From: Planctomycetaceae bacterium
GTDB taxonomy: Bacteria > Planctomycetota > Planctomycetia > Pirellulales > UBA1268
Reading direction: 5' to 3'
DNA length: 64,000 nt
Assembly: GCA_947449135.1 (NCBI GenBank)
Contig: CANFQO010000006.1
Coordinates: 23,660-87,659 of the forward strand
Below are positions 57,876 to 64,000 of this stretch, one piece after another. Position 1 is the stretch's first letter, and each line of letters opens with the position of its first letter. The notes beneath the pieces were generated by a model, which worked only from the letters and a program-made list of their open reading frames with translations, was not told the DNA's origin and did not search any database. Made by a program: the position numbers and the translations under genes.

Positions 57876-58281
57876 TCCCACCACTCGTCGGCATCCCCGC
57901 GATCTGCTTGCCGTCGTGCCCGGTCTTTCGATTCAACCACCAGGCCAGCAGTCCGCCCGCCGGACCGATCAACAGCAGGTTGTAGATGGACAGGAAGTGT
58001 TGCCCGAGGGGCGCCGTCGTTCCCCTCGGGTCGATGTAGGCCAGATAGTGCATGACGAGATCGGACAGCAGCACTGCGATGCCAGCCCCCAGCGCGACCG
58101 TGCAGGTGCGGTTGAAGATGGCGAGAATGGCCACCACCAGATAGGGCACGCACGACTCGGCCGTGATCAACTGGCCGAGCATGTAAATATCCTTCCCGCC
58201 CTCGTGCCAGTGCCGCAGGGTGTAGAGGTGGAGCAGCACACCGCAGACGCAGAACAAGAACGCGAGCAGTTTTTTATTCAT
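57862..58281 (-). CDS. Small membrane protein of unknown function
   Basis: A 139-residue protein from ATG 58281 (GAGGGAAG about 5 nt upstream); longer frames to 58365 lack a ribosome-binding site. About four hydrophobic segments are visible (LLAFLFCVCGVLLHLYTL, CVPYLVVAILAIF, ALGAGIAVLLSDLVMHYLAYI, YNLLLIGPAGGLLAWWL). There is no known domain. Conserved-looking polar residues include a His/Glu pair at HWHEGG and a WLNRKTGHDGKQ tail. It is the last gene of a minus-strand run after a lipoprotein gene and a hydrogenase-maturation cluster. Its 3' end overlaps the convergent DUF1080 gene by 14 bp. Confidence 0.7.
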   Translation of the reverse strand: MNKKLLAFLFCVCGVLLHLYTLRHWHEGGKDIYMLGQLITAESCVPYLVVAILAIFNRTCTVALGAGIAVLLSDLVMHYLAYIDPRGTTAPLGQHFLSIYNLLLIGPAGGLLAWWLNRKTGHDGKQIAGMPTSGGITPA

Positions 58282-58374
58282 AACGCTTCCCTCAGAACCA
58301 GAGCCTGCTGCCGACAACCTGTCCCACGACCGTGCCCGATAGTCTACACGCACAACAGCCCACAACCACCGGAA

Positions 58375-58674
58375 TCACTTCCGAGGGTCCTGGACGACAT
58401 TGTTGTCTGCGAACCGCTCGCGGGTGATCCCCGAGGCGCCATTGATGTCGCTGCGCATCGCCCTCACCTGTTGCAGGGCATTGGGGGCGAAGTCCTCAAG
58501 CCCCTCGTTTTCGTGAAAGTCGAGGTCGGCCTGGATCTCCCGGGCAGCCTGGGCCATCTGCCGTCGAACCCGCGTCAGCCAGCCGTCGGCCGCTGCGTCT
58601 CGCCCTTGAATCGCGCCGCAGCCACCGAGCACGGGGGTGCACAGCAGCACGATGAGCACTATCCGTCCGCACAT
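58375..58674 (-). CDS. Small predicted lipoprotein
   Basis: A 99-residue protein from ATG 58674; longer forms start at 58719. Signal peptide II with lipobox LGGC, so Cys19 is the probable lipidated residue. The mature part (QMAQAAREIQADLDFHENEGL, then NALQQVRAMRSDIN) is mostly helical and charged; no catalytic motif is visible. It lies 93 nt upstream of the small membrane protein on the same strand and 120 nt downstream of the hypE stop. I do not recognise a family. Confidence 0.65.
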   Translation of the reverse strand: MCGRIVLIVLLCTPVLGGCGAIQGRDAAADGWLTRVRRQMAQAAREIQADLDFHENEGLEDFAPNALQQVRAMRSDINGASGITRERFADNNVVQDPRK

Positions 58675-58794
58675 GGTGATGACCCTCGAAACCGCTATCC
58701 AGTTCGAGAGAAATACCATTCTGCCCCGGGAGCATGCGATACCGATTTTCCGCCCCCGGCGGCGTGGGCCAGTCGATGTCTGCCGAATGCGCCG

Positions 58795-59877
<1,083 letters not shown>

Positions 59878-59932
59878 GGTGATACGACCCCAAGCATGGT
59901 GGACCTATTTTGTCCGATCGCAAAATCCGTGA

Positions 59933-60090
59933 GGGGCTGCCCATGCCACGAGAGCCGGCGTTGCTGACAAGCGCAGGCAGGATGCCGAAGCGCAGTCAGC
60001 ATCGAGTGAGCGAAGGCCAGCGGGCACCGATCCGCCGGAGGCGGATCGGTCGACGTAGTGAACGTCCGGCGACGGGGCATGGGCAGCCCC
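59933..60090 (+). repeat. Structured dispersed repeat, copy 2 (between hypD and hypE)
   Basis: The outer stem is 59933-59947 with 60076-60090, 15 uninterrupted pairs of a different sequence from copy 1, so both arms have changed together. The core 59951-60010 matches copy 1 with two differences. The inner stem GCCGGCGTT/AACGTCCGGC is identical to copy 1. The variable arm is here a perfect 11-bp hairpin with a GGA loop (60026-60050), where copy 1 has an unrelated GC hairpin. The element is shorter (158 vs 205 nt) and lies on the strand opposite to hyp transcription, as does copy 1 relative to its neighbours. No target duplication or transposase is seen. Confidence 0.8.
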
Positions 60091-60137
60091 GAACCGCGGC
60101 CGACTCGTAAAGGCTATCAGGTGTTCCAAGGCGCAAC

Positions 60138-61244
60138 TCATGCCGTACCCGAGCCCTCGAGAAAACGCCCCGCATTGTAGTAGGCCGCGCAGGCGCCCTC
60201 GCCCGACACCATGGTGGCTCCCAGCGGCCTGCGTGGCGTGCACTCCTTCCCGAAGGCGGGGCATTGGTTTGGCTTGAGCGTGCCCTTGAGTACCTCGCCG
60301 CTCCTGCAGAGCGGCGACTCCGTCGTCGTGATGCCGGACACCGCGAAGCGTTCCTCCGCGTCGAAGTCGCGGTAGTCGGCGGAGAGCGACCAGCCGCTCC
60401 CCGGAATTACGCCAATGCCACGCCACGCGCGGTCCTGCGGTGTGAACACCTCGGCGATCACGGCCTGCGCCGCCTCGTTGCCCCGCTCGCTGACGACCCT
60501 CGCGTAGGCGTTCTCCACCTCGTGCCGCCCCTGCTCCAGTTGCAGCACCGTGCGGCGGATGCCGTCGAGCAGATCGAGCGGCTCGAATCCGGTGATCACG
60601 ATCGGCACGCGGAAGCGGTCTGCGAGCGGCGGATACTGCCAGGTGCCCATCACGCTGCAGACGTGGCCTGCGGCCAGAAAGGCATTCACGCGGTTGCCGG
60701 GAGATCGCATGATCGCATGAATAGCCGGCGGCACCAGCACGTGGGAGACGAGCATCGAAAAGTTGCGGAGCCCCTCCCGCTTGGCAAGTTTCACGGCCAT
60801 GGCGTTGGCAGGCGCTGTGGTCTCAAACCCGATCGCGAGAAACACCACCTCCCGATCGGGATGTTGCCGCGCAAGTTTCACCGCATCGAGCGGCGAGTAG
60901 ACCACGCGGACATCTCCGCCGCGGCCTTTCACCGCAAACAGGTTCTCGCGGGATCCGGGCACGCGAAGCATGTCGCCAAATGAGCAGAAGATCACCCGCG
61001 GATCGGCGGCGATCGCCAGCGCCCGGTCGATCACCTCCAGCGGCGTCACGCAGACCGGGCAGCCGGGGCCGTGGATCATCTCCACCTCCGGCGGCAGCAA
61101 CTGGTCGATCCCGTTGCGGATGATCGAGTGGGTCTGGCCGCCGCAGACCTCCATGATCGCCCATGGCCGCGTGACGACGCGACCGATCTCGGCGACGAGT
61201 CGCCGGGCCTGCTCCGCATCGCGATACTCGGTGAGGTGCTTCAT
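60138..61244 (-). CDS. hypD: [NiFe]-hydrogenase maturation protein HypD
   Basis: A 368-residue HypD, the scaffold on which the Fe(CN)2CO unit is built together with HypC. Visible: the [10 protein letters not shown] segment (Cys34 region), HGPGCPVC near 60-66, IGFETTAP, and the C-terminal Cys cluster near residues 318-340 that binds the [4Fe-4S] cluster ([15 protein letters not shown]). The start ATG 61244 overlaps the hypC stop in ATGA, so the two are translationally coupled. It is followed not by hypE directly but by the structured repeat. Confidence 0.96.
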   Translation of the reverse strand: MKHLTEYRDAEQARRLVAEIGRVVTRPWAIMEVCGGQTHSIIRNGIDQLLPPEVEMIHGPGCPVCVTPLEVIDRALAIAADPRVIFCSFGDMLRVPGSRENLFAVKGRGGDVRVVYSPLDAVKLARQHPDREVVFLAIGFETTAPANAMAVKLAKREGLRNFSMLVSHVLVPPAIHAIMRSPGNRVNAFLAAGHVCSVMGTWQYPPLADRFRVPIVITGFEPLDLLDGIRRTVLQLEQGRHEVENAYARVVSERGNEAAQAVIAEVFTPQDRAWRGIGVIPGSGWSLSADYRDFDAEERFAVSGITTTESPLCRSGEVLKGTLKPNQCPAFGKECTPRRPLGATMVSGEGACAAYYNAGRFLEGSGTA

Positions 61245-61531
61245 GTCGGGTCAGCCAGTGCTCCGTCCACCTCGTCGCCGGCGCGAAGCTCCTCAAGCCC
61301 CTCCTCCAGCAGGCCAAGCTCCGCGAAGGTCCGCAGCGTCGCCTGCGCCGAGGCCTCGTCGATCTTGCTGATCGCGAAGCCGACGTGCACGATCGTGTAG
61401 TCGCCGACCAGGATATCGGGCAGGTAGGCGAGGCAGATCTCCTTGACGACACCGCCAAAATTCACGCGGCCCATCCGTGTGCCGTTCTCCTCGTGGATCG
61501 ATTCGACCTGTCCGGGCACGGCGAGACACAT
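61241..61531 (-). CDS. hypC: [NiFe]-hydrogenase maturation chaperone HypC
   Basis: A 96-residue HypC. Two ATGs are adjacent (61534 and 61531); the second is given because it puts Cys at position 2 (MCLAVPG), which binds the iron-carrying complex in characterised HypC. The rest ([36 protein letters not shown]) matches the OB-fold HypC family. The C-terminus is extended by acidic residues ([16 protein letters not shown]) relative to many HypC proteins. It overlaps both neighbours in ATG/TGA steps. Confidence 0.95.
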   Translation of the reverse strand: MCLAVPGQVESIHEENGTRMGRVNFGGVVKEICLAYLPDILVGDYTIVHVGFAISKIDEASAQATLRTFAELGLLEEGLEELRAGDEVDGALADPT

Positions 61532-62664
61532 CATTCACCTCCACGCTGCCAGAGCATGACGCGATTGTTCCCTGAGTCGGCCACGGCCATGCTGCCACCG
61601 TCGAGACAGATACCATACGGCCAGCAGAGCGTTTCGGGGGCGACTGCCTTCCAGTGGTTCTCTCCACAGGCGTTGAAATCGGGCTGGCCGACGACATCGG
61701 CAGCATCGCTCGCAGACGACCCTTCGATCGGCAGCTGCCAGAACAGCACGCGGTTGTTGGCCGTGTCGGCGACCGCAAGGGAATCATCCGCCAGCGAAAG
61801 TCCGTAGGGAAATCGCAGCCGCGCCGGCCCCTGTTTCTGATGGGGCAGTTCCCACGCCGAACAAAACTCTTTCTGGCCGAGCACGACGTCCGCAGCCCGG
61901 TCGACGGCGGGCCTACCACTCCAGCCGAGCACGCGATGATTGCCGGCATCGGCAACGAAGAGCATCTCGTCGGTGCCGGCGATGGCATGCGGCCAGCGAA
62001 ACGACGACGGCCCCACCGGACCGCCACGATTCTCGTCGACCTCGTGCATGCTGCCCTGCCCCAGGACGACCGTAGCCGGTGCATCCCGATCGGGTAGGCC
62101 GTTCCAGATGAGCACCCGCCGGTTGCCGGTGTCGGCCACGTGAAGCCGGCCACCGATCCACGCCAGGCCGTAGGGCCAGTAGAGCGTGTCGGCGGCGGCA
62201 CTGTCGCGGCCACGATTCCGTTCGACATCCTTGAGCGAGGGCTGGCCTATGCAGAAGTCGGGCGGCGTATCCGAGGTTCGGGGGACGGTGTTCCAGACGA
62301 GGATCCGGTGATGCCAGGCGTCGGCAACGAGGAGTTTCCCTTCCGCCACGATCACGCCCGTCGGCAGATGGAGACCGTTTTCCGGGCCGCGGCCATGCGC
62401 GGCCGGCCCCTCGTCCTCGAACGTCGCCTGACCAAGCACGACATCGGCGGCCGCACCGTCCTCCGCCGGCACGCCATGCCAGATCAGGATCCGGTGATTC
62501 CCCGAATCGCAGACCACGAGTCGCTTGCCGTCGAGCCAGACGCCGCGCGGCGCGTAGAGCTGAGAGCGGGTCGGCTGCGCGGCGGGGAGCGCGAGGCCGC
62601 CAGGCGATGCCGCCCCCAGCCGACACGCCGGCCGCCACTCGAGCGCTACGGTGGTTGTTGTCAT
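61531..62664 (-). CDS. NHL-repeat beta-propeller protein of the hydrogenase cluster
   Basis: A 377-residue protein from ATG 62664, whose ATG overlaps the preceding NifU/Rieske stop (TGA 62663 to 62661). NHL-type blades are recognisable by repeated phrases: LYAPRGVWLDGKRLVVCDSGNHRILIW, LHVADTGNRRVLIWNGL, MLFVADAGNHRVLGWSG, LAVADTANNRVLFWQL and MAVADSGNNRVMLWQRG. No signal peptide or metal site is seen. NHL-propeller genes accompany operons of some high-affinity actinobacterial-type [NiFe]-hydrogenases as I recall; the function there is not settled. The tight ATGA linkage to hypC supports a role in the same pathway. Confidence 0.88.
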   Translation of the reverse strand: MTTTTVALEWRPACRLGAASPGGLALPAAQPTRSQLYAPRGVWLDGKRLVVCDSGNHRILIWHGVPAEDGAAADVVLGQATFEDEGPAAHGRGPENGLHLPTGVIVAEGKLLVADAWHHRILVWNTVPRTSDTPPDFCIGQPSLKDVERNRGRDSAAADTLYWPYGLAWIGGRLHVADTGNRRVLIWNGLPDRDAPATVVLGQGSMHEVDENRGGPVGPSSFRWPHAIAGTDEMLFVADAGNHRVLGWSGRPAVDRAADVVLGQKEFCSAWELPHQKQGPARLRFPYGLSLADDSLAVADTANNRVLFWQLPIEGSSASDAADVVGQPDFNACGENHWKAVAPETLCWPYGICLDGGSMAVADSGNNRVMLWQRGGE

Positions 62665-63653
62665 GTGGGCCTCACCCAGACGACGCCATCGGTCACGCGG
62701 AGTGGAAACGGCTCCAGCTGGCACTGCGGCGCCGAAAAACACTCACCAGTCGCGCTGTCGAACTGAAACCCGTGCCACGGACAGGTGATCGTGCCTGACT
62801 CGGCGTCGCAGACGCCCCGTTCGAGCGGCAGGCCCTGGTGCGCGCAGGCATTGCGAAACGCCCGTAGGCCCTCCTTCGAGCGGATCACGATCACGTGCGC
62901 GGCCTCGGCCTCGAAGGCCACCGGCCGATCCGCTCCCACATCGTCCGCGCGCGGTCCCATCACCCATCCGGCCCCCTGCACGACCCGCTGGCTGCCATCT
63001 GGACCGGCCGCCACGACCGGCAATTGGATCTGGACGAGGCTCACCGGATCACCATCCGACGACGGGCCTCCTTCTGGCTCCGTCGGCACGACCTCCACGC
63101 CCTCGATCTCCGGCACGTGTTCCTTGAGCGACTCCTCGACGGTGTTTCGTAACGTCACCGACGACATCGAGCAGCCGTTGCAGCTGCCGGAGAGCCGAAC
63201 GAATGCCCTGTTGTCGCGGACGTCCACCAGCGTTACGTCGCCACCATGCGACTGCATGTAGGGCCGCACCATGTCGATCACCCGGCTCACCCGCGTCCGC
63301 AGGTCGGCCCGCACGAGCCCGTGCATCGAGAAGAGCGTATAGACGGTGGGGTCGTCGACTAGTTCGAAGAGGAGCTCCTTGCCTCGCGAATCCTCCTTGA
63401 GCCGCCTGACGATCTTCGTGAGCCCCACCTTGTGAAACTCCTCGATCGCCGACTTGAGCGCAAGAGCCTTTGCTCGCTGCTCCGGATCGAGCGACCCCAC
63501 CTCTGCCACCGCGCGGTCGACCCGCTCGGCCAGCTGTGCGAGATCATTGACGGTGAGCGTGGGCGTGCTCGTGGCATCGGGCTGGCTTTGCGTGCTGGCC
63601 TGGCTGGTCATTGTGCTGCTCACGTTGCTCATGGTGCTGCTCACGTTGTTCAT
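62661..63653 (-). CDS. NifU C-terminal domain / Rieske fusion protein
   Basis: About 330 residues. The NifU-type domain (about 120-185) has the CxxC motif SCNGCSM (Cys158 and Cys161). A Rieske-type [2Fe-2S] domain follows at about 245-328: CAHQ (Cys270, His272) and CPWH (Cys291, His294), both ligand pairs intact. The N-terminal ~115 residues include a helical segment (LAERVDRAVAEVGSL) of unknown role. The true start is uncertain: three in-frame ATGs at 63653, 63632 and 63611 lie in a 21-bp direct repeat. A soluble protein that could carry electrons or assemble an Fe-S cluster for the hydrogenase is the likely reading. Stops overlap the NHL start. Confidence 0.9.
   Translation of the reverse strand: MNNVSSTMSNVSSTMTSQASTQSQPDATSTPTLTVNDLAQLAERVDRAVAEVGSLDPEQRAKALALKSAIEEFHKVGLTKIVRRLKEDSRGKELLFELVDDPTVYTLFSMHGLVRADLRTRVSRVIDMVRPYMQSHGGDVTLVDVRDNRAFVRLSGSCNGCSMSSVTLRNTVEESLKEHVPEIEGVEVVPTEPEGGPSSDGDPVSLVQIQLPVVAAGPDGSQRVVQGAGWVMGPRADDVGADRPVAFEAEAAHVIVIRSKEGLRAFRNACAHQGLPLERGVCDAESGTITCPWHGFQFDSATGECFSAPQCQLEPFPLRVTDGVVWVRPT
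63609..63650 (-). repeat. 21-bp direct repeat at the start of the NifU/Rieske gene
   Basis: Units 63609-63629 and 63630-63650 differ at two positions. They encode the NVSSTM(S/T) motif twice, and each carries an in-frame ATG, so three candidate starts are spaced by 21 bp. Confidence 0.75.
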
Positions 63654-63676
63654 GGCAATAGGTTTGGAAAAGCGAT

Positions 63677-64000
63677 TCAGACCGACTGGTATCCGGAATG
63701 TTGTTCGAGCGTCTCCGTCGCCTTCTGCAGCAGGAGCTCGGTGAAGAGTCCGCGGGCGAGCGTGCCGATCCCATCCTCCACCGTGCCTGCCGACAAGATC
63801 GCCGCCCTCTGGGAATCGAGCGACCGCTTCGGCAGCGACCGCAGCACGAAGCAGCCGCCGTCGATGTTGTCGAGCAGGAAGTCCTGAAAGATCGCATCGA
63901 CGAAGCCGCTGAGCCAGACTCCCTCGCCATCGGGTGAGCCCCGTAATTTCGCGAGCGCTGGCTCGGCCCCACGAAAGCGTTCCTCGAGCCGGGCCACGAA
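63677..64000 (-). CDS. Unknown hydrogenase-cluster protein (5' end outside window)
   Basis: The frame runs from the right edge to a stop at 63677, giving 107 codons in the window; a GTG at 63997 is possible but the frame is open beyond it, so the real start may be further right. Visible phrases are WLSGFVDAIFQDFLLDNIDGG, VLRSLPKRSLDSQRAAIL and GIGTLARGLFTELLLQKA. I recognise no domain or metal motif. It lies 23 nt upstream of the NifU/Rieske gene, in the same direction, so is probably the preceding gene of the operon. It is not a HypA, HypB or maturation-protease signature. Confidence 0.6.
   Translation of the reverse strand, partial: FVARLEERFRGAEPALAKLRGSPDGEGVWLSGFVDAIFQDFLLDNIDGGCFVLRSLPKRSLDSQRAAILSAGTVEDGIGTLARGLFTELLLQKATETLEQHSGYQSV

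Overview
The window is a high-GC chromosomal stretch of a planctomycete, most likely of the Pirellulales/Rhodopirellula type. The evidence is the repeated pairing of Planctomycete-cytochrome-c/DUF1549/DUF1553 proteins with Tat-exported DUF1501 proteins, a DUF1592-family/DUF1552 pair, a PVC-type membrane-bound dehydrogenase with a C-terminal heme domain, FGly-type sulfatases, Tat-exported Gfo/Idh/MocA oxidoreductases, a LEPR-like N-terminal motif on a secreted peptidase, and an ECF sigma/FecR-like pair. No tRNA, rRNA, CRISPR array or intact insertion sequence was seen.

Layout. 1-2301: a DUF1549/DUF1553 gene leaving the left edge. 2461-6152: a sulfatase divergent from a Kup potassium transporter. 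6193-14340 (minus): two cytochrome/DUF1501 operons, the first with a WD40 gene. 14341-14750: an intergenic stretch with the first copy of a structured repeat. 14751-24309: a minus-strand Gfo/Idh gene, then plus-strand ECF sigma factor, FecR-like membrane protein, second Gfo/Idh and a 1522-residue ThuA/SGNH/dehydrogenase/HEAT/cytochrome fusion. 24400-30347: an alpha/beta hydrolase and another cytochrome/DUF1501 pair. 30521-37119: a further pair (minus, with a PA14 insert) divergent from a ROK regulator and an SDR. 37137-39359: an S53 peptidase with Fn3 domains. 39633-45123: an esterase coupled to the DUF1592/DUF1552 pair. 45201-48785: a DUF5009-type membrane protein and two secreted beta-propeller proteins. 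48897-57875: a cytochrome/DUF1501 pair, a sulfatase and a DUF1080 fusion. 57862-64000 (minus): two small envelope proteins, then hypE, the second copy of the repeat, hypD, hypC, an NHL-propeller gene, a NifU-C/Rieske fusion and a partial unknown gene.

Most of the window (about 58 kb) encodes exported proteins. Together they suggest breakdown of complex, partly sulfated glycans: sulfatases remove sulfate, esterases and a DUF1080 protein act on acyl groups and sugars, Gfo/Idh, SDR and PQQ-type enzymes oxidise sugars, and multi-heme exported proteins paired with DUF1501/DUF1552 partners may form redox-linked envelope modules. No SusC/SusD homologue is present, so this is not a Bacteroidetes-style PUL. 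The right end is functionally different: maturation and electron-transfer genes of a [NiFe]-hydrogenase whose structural genes are not in the window and may lie beyond the right edge.

The least explained item is a repeat present twice, 45 kb apart (14438-14642 and 59933-60090). It has a 60-nt near-identical core, a closing stem whose two arms differ between copies yet still pair, and a variable hairpin arm. It looks like a structured RNA or a small non-autonomous mobile element. The second copy sits between hypD and hypE.
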